The notes under the pieces: generated by a model | The model's database searches: none | Told to the model about the DNA's origin: nothing | Seen by the model: the letters and a program-made list of their open reading frames with translations, nothing else | Part shown: piece after piece, positions 1 to 7,571 of the stretch | Numbering within the stretch: position 1 is the stretch's first letter | How the letters are laid out: every line of letters starts with the position of its first letter | Source: CAZFHZ01 sp964519015 | GTDB lineage: Bacteria > Blakebacterota > Blakebacteria > Blakebacterales > CAYUVJ01 | DNA: 14,701 nt | Reading direction: 5' to 3' | NCBI GenBank assembly: GCA_964519015.1 | Contig: CAZFHZ010000082.1 | Coordinates: 1 to 14,701, forward strand | Position numbers and translations under genes: made by a program

Positions 1-1480
1 TCCCAATTGTCGCGATGACCGTACAAGTACCGGCGGTGGTGGAACTGGTTAGGTAGACACTCGCGATGCCGGAGCTGTTGGTGGTCGCCGAGACCGGGAT
101 GGTCCCCAAGTCGGCGGCGAAGATCACTGTGGCCCCCGAGATGGCCACGTTGGTAGTCTGGGTCTTGGCGATGAGGGTAATCTGCGTCCTGTTATTGTCC
201 GCGCTGGTTTCGTTGATTAGGATGCTCGATTGCTCACTGGAGATCGTGACGTTGAGCCCGAGCAGGCCGATCGAGGTGGAGGCGGACTGGCCGCTGAAGG
301 CGGCCGTGATGGTGGCGGTGCCAGGGTTCTTCCCTGCCTTCAGGGTGGCGATCGCCTCACCGCTGGAGTTGGTCGTCCCCTGGATGGTCAGGGAGGCGTC
401 GTTGGGATCGCCGGGAGTGGTCGGGGTATAGGCCAGGGTGAAGTCGACCTGCGCTCCCACGATCGGGTTCCCCGAGGGGGTGAGCAGGCGGGCCCGGACC
501 GCGGTCGAGGAGGAGCGGTCGGCCGGCAGGCTGGCCTCATCGGAGGTGAGGGTGAGTACCGGCTGGACGTAAGGGACCACCAGGGAGGCGGTGATGGCGG
601 AGCCCAGGCGGGCCCGGATGGTGTCGCGGGCGGCGGTGGTGGTGGCGGCCGTCAGGGTGGCCCGGGCGATGCCGAACTGGTCGGAGACGGCCCCGGCCGT
701 GATCTTCCCCTCCTTGGCGGTGAACTCCACCTCCCGGCTGGACACGTTGATGGAACCGGTGCCGGTGCGCACCCGCGCCTCGATCTGCGAGGTCGAGATG
801 CCGTCGGCCGGAAGCTGGCTCTTGCTCGAGGTCAGCTGGATCTGGACCCCCAGGAAGTTGACCGTGAGCTGGGCCGCGTCGGCAGCCGCCTGACCGGCGC
901 CGCTCCCGCTCTCCTGCGGGGCGAGGGCGGCCAGTCCCCGGCGCCGCTGCTGGGCGTTCTCCCGGGCCTGGGCGAGCAGATGGGCATGCAGCCGGGCGCC
1001 CAGTTCCTCATCGCTCATCGGGCCGGCCGAGACGAAGGCGATCGTCCCCTCGGGGGGACGGACCGCCTGGACGGCCGCGACCGCCTTGGGATTGAGGATG
1101 TAGCCGGCGGTGTCGGTCACCGCCGGCGTGATCTGGACCGCGATGTAGGAGGTGCGCTCGGGGGAGTTGTGGGTGGTGGTGGCCTCCCCGCTGGCATCGG
1201 TGATCACGGTGGCCTGCGAGAACCGGCCGGACCCCGACGTCGGGGTCTTGCTGAAGGTCACCGCGACGTTCTGGACCTTCAACCCCTCGGTGGTGATGGC
1301 GGTGATGGTCAGTTCGGTCTCGGTCACACCGTCGGCCGGTATGTTGAGCGGCACGTCCGACCACTCGAAGTCCCGGATCCCCAGGGGCTGCCCGGTTTCC
1401 TTGACGGCCTGGCAGCCGGCCAGGACCATCGCCACGACCAGCGCGGACAAACCGATACGCTTCAGCGTTCTGCTGTGCAT
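1..1480 (-). CDS. Ig-like (Big_1/invasin-type) repeat lipoprotein, 3' end outside window
   Basis: The frame is open from ATG 1480 to the window edge (493 residues seen, C-terminus missing). The start is fixed by GAGGAG (1487-1492) six bases upstream and by a lipoprotein signal at residues 1-23: basic n-region, hydrophobic stretch and lipobox LAGC with C23 as the lipidated cysteine. Glutamine at +2 is compatible with outer-membrane sorting. After it come at least four Ig-like modules of Big_1 style: about 43-120, 205-303, 306-405 and 408 to the edge. They carry signs such as LPADG/IPADG starts, V.F.A cores and TNSSG.A turns. Residues 152-205 are a charged, probably helical insert between modules 1 and 2. 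The gene begins 42 bp after pilQ with no terminator between, so it is probably the last gene of the pilMNOPQ operon. The family supports adhesion or cell-envelope structure; a pilus-associated surface role is inference. No gene name is assigned. Confidence 0.85.
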   Translation of the reverse strand, partial: MHSRTLKRIGLSALVVAMVLAGCQAVKETGQPLGIRDFEWSDVPLNIPADGVTETELTITAITTEGLKVQNVAVTFSKTPTSGSGRFSQATVITDASGEATTTHNSPERTSYIAVQITPAVTDTAGYILNPKAVAAVQAVRPPEGTIAFVSAGPMSDEELGARLHAHLLAQARENAQQRRRGLAALAPQESGSGAGQAAADAAQLTVNFLGVQIQLTSSKSQLPADGISTSQIEARVRTGTGSINVSSREVEFTAKEGKITAGAVSDQFGIARATLTAATTTAARDTIRARLGSAITASLVVPYVQPVLTLTSDEASLPADRSSSTAVRARLLTPSGNPIVGAQVDFTLAYTPTTPGDPNDASLTIQGTTNSSGEAIATLKAGKNPGTATITAAFSGQSASTSIGLLGLNVTISSEQSSILINETSADNNRTQITLIAKTQTTNVAISGATVIFAADLGTIPVSATTNSSGIASVYLTSSTTAGTCTVIATIG

Positions 1481-1522
1481 GTCTGGCTCCTCAACCGGAA
1501 GGGGGCGGCTCAGCGCCCCGGA

Positions 1523-2809
1523 TTACGGCCGAATCACGTCGCTCCCGCGTTCGATCCGAGGAGTGATGAACAGGATCATGTCCCGTACCTGCACCTGGTG
1601 CCGGCGGAACCGGAAGACGGCCCCGATGAAGGGGATGTCCATCAGGATCGGTATCCCGGTGTCCGCCTCCTGGACCTCTTCCGAACGCAATCCCCCGATC
1701 ACCACCGTCTCACCATCCCCCACCTCCACGGTCGTGGAGGCCCGCTGGGTCGTGATGATGATACCCGCGGAGGGGTCGACGCGGAAGGACTCCCGCTTCG
1801 GTGCCAGTTCCAGGATGATGCGGTCGTCCTTGACCACGTGAGGAGTGACCACCAGCTCCGTCCCCACCTGCTGGAGCTGGATGGTCACGTTCCCGGCTAT
1901 GTCGAGCTGGCGCAGCGGGATCTGCTCCCCCATGAAGATGGCGCCCGGCGCGTTGTCGAGCACGGAGATCGAGGGGGTGGCTTGGATGTTGGCCAGTCCC
2001 TGCGTCTCCAGCACCGAGATCGTCGCGTCCAGGCTCATGGTCCCCGAGGTCAGGGTGGTGACGAAGTCGGCGGAGGTGGACGCCCCCAGGTTGGTACTGC
2101 CGGTGATGACCAGTGGATTGGCGCCCGTCACGTTGAGGTCCCAGTTGAGCCCGAGTTCCCGGAGCCGGTCGGAATCCACCTCGAGCAGCTTGGCCTCGAT
2201 GCGGATCTGGCGGACCGGGATGTCGAGCTGCTTCACGATCTCATCGATCAGGGCGATGTTCTCCGGATAGTCCCGGACGATCAGGCTGTTGGTACGGGTG
2301 TCGATCTGGATCATTCCATCGGCGCTCGCGAGCGGCTGCACGGCGGTCTGGATCTCCAGCGCCCGCGAGTGCGAGAGACGGATGATGTAGTATTCGAGCG
2401 GCTGGCTGGTGGCGAGGTCCCGCTGTTGCGCCAGCAATTGCTGCTGGCGGGTGTTGTAGTCGAGTCGCCGGAGCACCTGGATGAACTTGGTGTCCGACTC
2501 GAGTCCTCCCCGGATGACGTCCAGGCTGGGGATACTGACCAGGTCGAGCTGGGTCATGACGGCCTGAAGGGCATCGGTCCAGGAGACGTCACGCAGGTTG
2601 AGGGTGACCGTGCCGACTACCTGCTGGTCGGTCACGATGTTCACCCCGCCGAACTCGGCGATGGTCCCCATGACCGACCGGATGTCGGCGTTCTCGAACC
2701 CGAGCCCCCGGATGGTCCCCCCCGCTCCGCCCGACTGGGCGCCGGTGGATGGCGGGGCCGTGGCGGCCAGTACCACTGCGATCATGAACACGACTGCTCC
2801 GCGTCGCAT
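1523..2809 (-). CDS. pilQ: Type IV pilus secretin PilQ (short form)
   Basis: This is the outer-membrane secretin channel through which the pilus leaves the cell. The protein is 428 residues. Residues 1-24 are a signal peptide ending STGA-Q. An N0/STN-like domain spans about 35-90 (GLGFENADIRSVMGTIAEF onward). A Gln-rich helical stretch covers 118-135, one N1/KH-type secretin domain 138-198 (TRTNSLIVRDYPENI), and the secretin barrel about 200-418. The barrel holds the family signatures VGTELVVTPHV, VEVGDGETVVIGGL and IPILMDIPFIGAVFR. Proteobacterial PilQ is usually about 700 residues because of N-terminal AMIN domains; those are absent here. A GTG at 2818 overlaps the pilP stop, but ATG 2809 is preferred because a near-perfect GAGGTGA (2815-2821) lies five bases before it. 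The stop is TAA at 1525-1523. It is the last pilus gene of the pilM operon and is followed by the Ig lipoprotein. Confidence 0.95.
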   Translation of the reverse strand: MRRGAVVFMIAVVLAATAPPSTGAQSGGAGGTIRGLGFENADIRSVMGTIAEFGGVNIVTDQQVVGTVTLNLRDVSWTDALQAVMTQLDLVSIPSLDVIRGGLESDTKFIQVLRRLDYNTRQQQLLAQQRDLATSQPLEYYIIRLSHSRALEIQTAVQPLASADGMIQIDTRTNSLIVRDYPENIALIDEIVKQLDIPVRQIRIEAKLLEVDSDRLRELGLNWDLNVTGANPLVITGSTNLGASTSADFVTTLTSGTMSLDATISVLETQGLANIQATPSISVLDNAPGAIFMGEQIPLRQLDIAGNVTIQLQQVGTELVVTPHVVKDDRIILELAPKRESFRVDPSAGIIITTQRASTTVEVGDGETVVIGGLRSEEVQEADTGIPILMDIPFIGAVFRFRRHQVQVRDMILFITPRIERGSDVIRP

Positions 2810-2814
2810 GGCTC

Positions 2815-3720
2815 TCACCTCGGGTTGCGCTGCAGGGACAGCTTGAACTCGTACTGGCGACCGTACTTGTCGAGCGCGAAGTGGATCTCACTCTTGGTGA
2901 TAAGCGTGACCACGCCGAACTTCACGCGGTCCCCCTTACGGAGCCGGTAGGTGAAGCCGGCCGCGTCCCGCAGCAGGGCCACACTCTCCGCCGGCCGGTC
3001 CTCCAGGAAGACGATTCCGGTCAGGATGAGGGCTTCGGAGTCGGGGAGGTCACGCAGCTCCAGCCGGGTCCGGTCGATCGGGTTCTCGGGCGGTTTCAGC
3101 AACGGGTCGAAGGGATTATCGCGTCCCACCGCCCGGTAGCCCGGGGCGGCCCGGGTGGTGTCGGCCGTGGCCGCGGGCGGGGGCGTCCCGGTGGTCGGTG
3201 GAGTGGCGCCCGGTGCCGGTACCGCGACGGCACCGCTCCCGGGCGACCGGGTGCGACCGGTACCCCGGAAGGTGGGATCCCCCGGTCCGAAGGCGATCTC
3301 CAGGTCCTTGCCGACCCATCGGGCGACCGAGGCCAGACCACCGGCCGTCTCCAGTTCGAACCGGGCGATCGGTTCGGGCGCCTCGAGGAACTGGCTGGCC
3401 CGCACCGCCTGCACACCGGAGACGTTGAGTTCCCCCACCGCCTGCCCCCGGAAGGGGGTATAGGCGTTGCGCACGTCGACCACGAAGGTGTGCCCCGCTC
3501 CAACCCAGAAGGTCGCATACTCGCAGACCGACTCGCAGCTCAGGCGCAGGGTGAAGGTCTGCGGCGTAGGCCCGGGTATGAGGGCCGCCGAAGTGATCGG
3601 AACGGGTCCCGACTCCGGCCCCTGCTGCTGCCCGGCCGCCGCCGGGAAGGGTCCGGCGAGGCCTATCAGCAGCAGACCGCCGGTCACGACCCAGGCGCTG
3701 CTCCTGTTCCGACGCTCCAT
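2815..3720 (-). CDS. pilP: AMIN-domain PilP-type pilus assembly protein
   Basis: The protein has 301 residues. PilP links the PilN/PilO inner-membrane complex to the PilQ secretin in the periplasm. Residues 1-29 look like a Sec signal peptide ending PAAAG; no lipobox cysteine is visible, unlike canonical PilP lipoproteins. Residues about 54-145 resemble an AMIN domain (TFVVDVRNAYTPF core), with two close cysteines, C62 and C66. A Pro/Thr/Gly-rich linker covers 148-195. Residues 196-297 match the PilP C-terminal fold: GRDNPFDPLL, then LELRDLPDSEALILTGIV, ALLRDAAGFTYRLRKGD and a closing beta strand. The upstream-extended frame starts at 3816 inside pilO; ATG 3720 is preferred because it sits one base after the pilO stop and begins the signal peptide. 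The TGA at 2817-2815 overlaps the pilQ ribosome-binding site. The AMIN assignment is by pattern and less certain than PilP. Confidence 0.88.
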   Translation of the reverse strand: MERRNRSSAWVVTGGLLLIGLAGPFPAAAGQQQGPESGPVPITSAALIPGPTPQTFTLRLSCESVCEYATFWVGAGHTFVVDVRNAYTPFRGQAVGELNVSGVQAVRASQFLEAPEPIARFELETAGGLASVARWVGKDLEIAFGPGDPTFRGTGRTRSPGSGAVAVPAPGATPPTTGTPPPAATADTTRAAPGYRAVGRDNPFDPLLKPPENPIDRTRLELRDLPDSEALILTGIVFLEDRPAESVALLRDAAGFTYRLRKGDRVKFGVVTLITKSEIHFALDKYGRQYEFKLSLQRNPR

Positions 3721-3721
3721 C

Positions 3722-4321
3722 TCAACCACCCTGCTGCGGCACCATGTAGGTGCGTAGCGTGATAACGATGTAGAGTTCGTCCTCACGAGCCTGGGGACCG
3801 ACTCCCCCGCCGCCACCCCCCCCTTCCCGCTGGCTCGGATGGGTCAGGCGCATCCGTTCGATGCTCATGCGACGCGGCTTGGCCGCGATCTGGGCGATGA
3901 AGACTCCCAGCTCGTGGTAGCGGCCGACCAGGTTCACGGAGTAGTCCTGCTCGGTGAAAAGTTCCCGGCGCCGGCTCTCCCCCTTGTTGAAGCCGGTGAT
4001 GAAGAGGCCGGCGGCACTCTGGGCGCTGGTCACGTTGCCCAGGACTTCCTCCTCGCGCAGCTCGGAGGGGAACGCCGTCAGCAGTCCGTCCCAGCGGGCG
4101 GTGAGTTCGGTATGCTGGGCCTGGACCTTCGGGAGCTGGGCCACTTCGAACCGCAAGGTGCCGATCTCGCTGGTCAGGGTCTGGATCTGTCCGTCCAGTT
4201 CGGTGATCCGGGCGTTGCGCGGCTCGAAGAGGTAGGTGAACCAGACATAGATCAGGCCGAGCCCGCCCAGGATGCCGAGCAGCATCAACTGATTCTTCTG
4301 GTCGCTCAGATCGAAAGCCAT
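3722..4321 (-). CDS. pilO: Type IV pilus inner-membrane alignment protein PilO
   Basis: The 199-residue bitopic inner-membrane protein partners PilN. A short cytoplasmic N-terminus (MAFDLSDQKN) is followed by a membrane helix at about 12-32, a coiled coil at about 35-75 (ITELDGQIQTLTSEIGTLRF) and a periplasmic ferredoxin-like domain from about 85 to 199. That domain includes the family-typical YHELGVFIAQIA helix and the final strand DELYIVITLRTYMV. Size and plan match the PilO family. Odd feature: residues 167-173 are seven glycines, in a loop between the last two strands, encoded partly by an 8-base G run (3816-3823). ATG 4321 lies six bases after the pilN stop; the upstream Shine-Dalgarno match is weak, so translational coupling to pilN is likely. 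Confidence 0.92.
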   Translation of the reverse strand: MAFDLSDQKNQLMLLGILGGLGLIYVWFTYLFEPRNARITELDGQIQTLTSEIGTLRFEVAQLPKVQAQHTELTARWDGLLTAFPSELREEEVLGNVTSAQSAAGLFITGFNKGESRRRELFTEQDYSVNLVGRYHELGVFIAQIAAKPRRMSIERMRLTHPSQREGGGGGGGVGPQAREDELYIVITLRTYMVPQQGG

Positions 4322-4327
4322 GGTCGT

Positions 4328-4924
4328 CTACCCGGGTATGTTGAGCGTGATGACGAGGGCGAACTCGAAGATGTCGCTCCCCTCCACCCGCAGCGGCCGG
4401 ATGTAACTGGTGTCAATGGTCTGGAAGAGCGGTGCCCGGCGCAGGCGTGCAATCAATTCGGTCACGCCTTCCATGCGCAGGGCCGCCCCCCGCACGTTCT
4501 GGTAACGGTCGGCCGCGACCCGCGCTGCGCCGGCGCCCCGCTGCTGCTGGGGCGGTTCCTGGTTGAGGTCCAGGTACCAGACGTTGTCGGGCAGTTCCCG
4601 GTTGAGGATCTCCAGGACCTGGATCTGGATCGCGTTGCGGCTCCCCAGCGCGCCCAGCGTGCCGATCTTGGTGTTGAGGTCCTGGATGTCCCGGCGCAGG
4701 TTGCGCATCCGGTTGGCCTGCGGTTCCAAGGTCGCCTTCTCGTTCTCCAGGTCGCTCATCTGCTGCTCCAGCGCGGCCACTTTCCGTCCCTGGTTGAGTG
4801 TGACCATGGCGAGCAGGGCGACCACTACCACCCCGCCGGCGATGGCCCCCGTCTTGACGTCCAGCTTGATCGCGATGCGTTTCTTCCGGTACTTCTCCGG
4901 AAGCAGGTTGATCTCGAAGACCAT
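4328..4924 (-). CDS. pilN: Type IV pilus inner-membrane alignment protein PilN
   Basis: The 198-residue inner-membrane protein binds PilM in the cytoplasm through its N-terminal peptide and pairs with PilO in the periplasm. The N-terminus VFEINLLPEKYRKKR carries the conserved INLLP motif that in other PilN proteins inserts into a groove of PilM. One membrane helix spans about 26-43, then a coiled coil about 47-92. A periplasmic alpha/beta domain follows with VLEILNRELPDNVWYLDL (103-120), the helix VTELIARLRRAPLF and a last strand IFEFALVITLNIPG. A Gln/Pro/Ala-rich segment at 121-140 is probably a loop. ATG 4924 is one base past the pilM stop, with GAGG nine bases upstream. The stop is TAG at 4330-4328. 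Confidence 0.94.
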   Translation of the reverse strand: MVFEINLLPEKYRKKRIAIKLDVKTGAIAGGVVVVALLAMVTLNQGRKVAALEQQMSDLENEKATLEPQANRMRNLRRDIQDLNTKIGTLGALGSRNAIQIQVLEILNRELPDNVWYLDLNQEPPQQQRGAGAARVAADRYQNVRGAALRMEGVTELIARLRRAPLFQTIDTSYIRPLRVEGSDIFEFALVITLNIPG

Positions 4925-4925
4925 C

Positions 4926-5978
4926 TCAGCCGACCTCGCGCAGGGCCAGTCCCACGGCCACCATCAGGGAAGGGGCGATGCGCGCCAACTCTCCCTCTTC
5001 GAACAGGCGCGGATCGAACTCGATCTTGCGTAGCGGGTTGGCTACCTCCGTGGGCACGTTGTTCTTGGTCTGCAGCAGGTTGGTCAGTCCCGGGATGAGC
5101 GCCCCGCCCCCGCACAGCATGATCACGTCGAGTCCGTCCAGGTCGACGGTCGAACGGAAGTAGCTGATGGCCATCTCGATCGAATCGCTCAGCTCCGCTC
5201 CCACCTCGGCGATGATGTCAGCCGCCCGGTCGAGGTCGAGTTCGGCCGGTGGCTGCCCGTGGAGCAGCCCCTGGGCGGCGTCCTCGGGCAGGTTGAGTTC
5301 CTTCTGCAGCCGCTCGCTGAAATGGCTGGTCGAGATTGAGAGGTCCCGGGCGGAGTGGAACTGGCCGTCGAAGACGAAAGTGACGCTGGTGGTGTTCGCC
5401 CCCAGGTTCATCAGGGCTGCGCCCTTGTAGTCGGCCATGTCGTAGTTGGCTTCAAAGGTGTTGTAGAGGGCGAAGATATCCACGTCCACCACAGCCGGGC
5501 GAACGCCCAGGCTGTGGAGCAGCTCCAGGCGCCCTTCGAGCACCTCGTTCTTGGCCGCCACCAGCAGCACCCGCATCATGTTCTCCTCCTCGGAGACCTC
5601 CATGACCTTGTAGTCCAGGGTCACTTCCGAGATGGAGAACGGACTGATCTTCTCGACCTCCGAGTAGACCTGGGCCCGGGCCTCATCCTCCGACATGACC
5701 TGCATGGTCAGGGTATCGTGGAGTACGGCGAAGCCGGAGAGGCTGACCACCACGTTGGCGTTCTTGAGCTTGTTGCGCCGGATGACCTCTTTCAGGGACG
5801 CCGCGATCAGGTCGCGCTCACGTATCTCCCCGGAGACGATCGCCCCGGGCGGCAGGGATTCGAGATCGTAGCGGTCGAGCACGTAGCCGTGCGAACCATG
5901 GACGATCCGGGCCATCTTGATGGACGAGGACCCGATATCCAGACCGACGGTGCTCTTTCCCCGTTTCAGAAGGGCCAT
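4926..5978 (-). CDS. pilM: Type IV pilus actin-like ATPase PilM
   Basis: The 350-residue cytoplasmic actin/FtsA-fold protein binds the PilN tail and couples the alignment complex to the motor platform. Nucleotide-binding motifs are clear: phosphate 1 VGLDIGSSSIK (11-21), phosphate 2 MNLGANTTSVTFVFDGQF (190-207) with RDLSIS after it, and an adenosine-site motif IMLCGGGALIPGL (286-298). The C-terminal helix is APSLMVAVGLALR (335-347), as in other PilM proteins. Length is normal for the family (about 350). The start is fixed by the conserved N-terminus; GAGGTGAG lies directly before the ATG, so the Shine-Dalgarno spacing is short (four bases after GAGG). It is the first gene of the pilMNOPQ operon, preceded by a sigma-70 promoter (6120-6148) and a structured leader. 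Confidence 0.96.
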   Translation of the reverse strand: MALLKRGKSTVGLDIGSSSIKMARIVHGSHGYVLDRYDLESLPPGAIVSGEIRERDLIAASLKEVIRRNKLKNANVVVSLSGFAVLHDTLTMQVMSEDEARAQVYSEVEKISPFSISEVTLDYKVMEVSEEENMMRVLLVAAKNEVLEGRLELLHSLGVRPAVVDVDIFALYNTFEANYDMADYKGAALMNLGANTTSVTFVFDGQFHSARDLSISTSHFSERLQKELNLPEDAAQGLLHGQPPAELDLDRAADIIAEVGAELSDSIEMAISYFRSTVDLDGLDVIMLCGGGALIPGLTNLLQTKNNVPTEVANPLRKIEFDPRLFEEGELARIAPSLMVAVGLALREVG

Positions 5979-6016
5979 CTCACCTCAGCGCCGGGCCGGC
6001 GTGGCCGGATACGTGA

Positions 6017-6056
6017 ACTGCGGACGGGCTCCGCGAACGGCGGACGGAGTCCGCGA
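6017..6056 (-). repeat. Two 20-bp tandem repeats, each a hairpin, in the pilM leader
   Basis: Two adjacent 20-bp units (6056-6037 and 6036-6017 on the minus strand) match at 17 of 20 positions. Each contains a self-complementary core. The first is GCGGAC-TCC-GTCCGC, a 6-bp stem. The second is GCGGA-GCCCG-TCCGC, a 5-bp stem. The two units can also pair with each other. They lie between the predicted promoter and the pilM start, so they would be transcribed as leader RNA. There is no T tract, so this is not a standard terminator. A role in RNA stability, attenuation or protein binding is inference. Confidence 0.7.
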
Positions 6057-6119
6057 GATCGGGCCAAGTATGTCTCTTTCGTCCTGTTTCTACTTCTTTA
6101 CACCTAGACAGAGAGGACA

Positions 6120-6148
6120 ACAATAGAATCTCCCTCGCTGGGTGTCAA
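6120..6148 (-). promoter_or_regulatory. Sigma-70-type promoter for the pilMNOPQ operon
   Basis: On the minus strand a perfect -35 hexamer TTGACA (6148-6143) is followed, after exactly 17 bp, by TATTGT (6125-6120), a 4/6 match to the -10 consensus. Predicted transcription starts near 6113, giving a leader of about 135 nt before pilM. It lies 18 bp beyond the pilX stop, in the only sizeable gap between the minor pilin genes and pilM. Read-through from pilX is still possible because no terminator is visible between them. Confidence 0.8.
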
Positions 6149-6166
6149 GCGCCCTGGAACCGTTTT

Positions 6167-7555
6167 TCAGAACACATTCTGCGATATGTCGTAGCTCGGA
6201 TCCAACTCCTTCCAGGCCAGGGTCATGACCCGTCCGGTGGTGGGGAAGGCCGGAGGCGGGTTGTTGGCCAGCCGGGCGTCGTAGACGTAGTCCTTGTCGT
6301 AACCGGAGACGATCTGGCCGGTACCCGCGTTAAAGGTCCCGACCGGCCCGCGCCGGTCCTGGATGATACCGCCGATCACCCGCAGGTAACCCCGGGGACT
6401 CCCGGAGGCGTAGTTCTGGGCCGTGAACGAGGTCCCCAGGGCCATGATGCAGGCCATGACGGTCTCATCCCCGGCATCCAGGTTGGCCGCTGTGTCGGCC
6501 ATGTAGACGTTGCCGTCGGAGACCAGGCCGAGCAGATCGGTGCTGGACGAGTCGACCCGTGGGTCGGTCGTGTAGTAGATGTCGTCGTCGATATACATGT
6601 CCCCGCTGCAGGCCACCGTGAGCTGCCCCTTGAGTGTCCCCTTTATGTGACAGGTGCCGTCGACGTAGAGGACGCCGTTCTGTGGGACCTGGTAGACCAC
6701 CGGCCCGCTTCCCAGGTCCACCGAGACGCTGGCGAAGTTGGTCGCCGGGTCGTAGTCCAGGATCAGGGTGGCGTTGGAGCCGAAATAGAGTCCCTCCGCT
6801 TCCTGGGCCTTGGAGCGGATCAGGCCGGTATCGCCGGGCAGGTCGACCGGATCGGCGTTGAAGGTGATCCCCTCCCGGAAGTCGGGATTGTTGGTCCCCG
6901 CATAGTAGTTGATGCTGGCCGCGGTAGTGGAGACCTCCTTGAGGAAGACCGGGTCGCCGTGGATGTTCAACTGGCTGTTGGAATGGACCGGACCGCGCAG
7001 GACGTCCCCGGTGTTGAACCACACGATGGTCCCCGAAGGCAGGCGTTCCATATCGGTGAAGTAGGCGAACTTGGCGAAGTTCTCCTGTCCCACCATCTCC
7101 TGGACCACCTTCACGATCGGGGCGCCGGGCACGGTGGCCCGTACCGTGATGGCCAAGTACTTGGTCGGTTTCCCCTCCAGATCGTCCATCTTGTCCACGT
7201 AGGCGGTGAACCGCCCCTGCAGGCTCCCCGCCCCGATCTGCTGATCGAGGTAGACGAGCACGGGGGCGCTGCGGGTGGCCCCCCCACCCTCCAGCGGGAT
7301 GCCGAGCCCGTCCAGGTACTTGTGGACCTGCGCCACCCCCGCCTCGGCCAGGTAGAAGACTTGGGCATCCAGGCGCTGGTTGCCCGAGAGTCCGATCTCG
7401 GTGGTCGTGGAGTAGCTGGCCGCCAGCCCGGCCAGCAGGAGCACGACCAGCATCCAGAAGGCAGCCATCAGGGCCGAGCCCCGCTCCTGGCCCAGCCGGC
7501 CGGCCCGCAACCGCCCGACGATCCGCTTACGCCAACTTCGCAGTATCCGACGCAT
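6167..7555 (-). CDS. pilX: PilX-like minor pilin with a beta-rich (DUF4900-like) passenger region
   Basis: The protein has 462 residues. The N-terminus fits the PilX N-terminal pattern: a basic leader ending QERG, SALMAAFWMLVVLLLAGLAA as membrane helix (about 27-47), then TTTEIGLSGNQRLDAQVFYL and AEAGV. Cleavage by PilD after G26 is plausible. There is no Glu at +5, as in PilX/GspK-type proteins. Residues about 165-205 (WFNTGDVLRGPVHSNSQLNI) and the short-period beta repeats at 294-355 (VLYVDGTCHIKGTLKG, then MYIDDDIYY) resemble DUF4900-type passenger regions; that match is from memory and moderate. PilX is usually 150-200 residues, so this is long. ATG 7555 is favoured over GTG 7564; a G8 run (7564-7571) and GGTGG precede it. 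The gene follows pilW after 16 bp and ends the minor pilin cluster. Confidence 0.8.
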   Translation of the reverse strand: MRRILRSWRKRIVGRLRAGRLGQERGSALMAAFWMLVVLLLAGLAASYSTTTEIGLSGNQRLDAQVFYLAEAGVAQVHKYLDGLGIPLEGGGATRSAPVLVYLDQQIGAGSLQGRFTAYVDKMDDLEGKPTKYLAITVRATVPGAPIVKVVQEMVGQENFAKFAYFTDMERLPSGTIVWFNTGDVLRGPVHSNSQLNIHGDPVFLKEVSTTAASINYYAGTNNPDFREGITFNADPVDLPGDTGLIRSKAQEAEGLYFGSNATLILDYDPATNFASVSVDLGSGPVVYQVPQNGVLYVDGTCHIKGTLKGQLTVACSGDMYIDDDIYYTTDPRVDSSSTDLLGLVSDGNVYMADTAANLDAGDETVMACIMALGTSFTAQNYASGSPRGYLRVIGGIIQDRRGPVGTFNAGTGQIVSGYDKDYVYDARLANNPPPAFPTTGRVMTLAWKELDPSYDISQNVF

Positions 7556-7571
7556 CCTCACCACCCCCCCC

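Noticed and set aside
230..2950. Plus-strand open frame of 906 codons
   Set aside because: It is antisense to pilQ and the Ig lipoprotein, rich in Gly/Arg/Asp/His with no recognisable domain; long antisense frames are expected in GC-rich DNA opposite real genes.
3839..5098. Plus-strand open frame of 419 codons opposite pilO, pilN and pilM
   Set aside because: It spans three well-supported minus-strand genes and has no domain; a shadow frame.
7564..7571. G8 run (minus strand) just before the pilX start as a phase-variation switch of translation
   Set aside because: The run is in the ribosome-binding region, but its length is within chance for this base composition and there is no second line of evidence.
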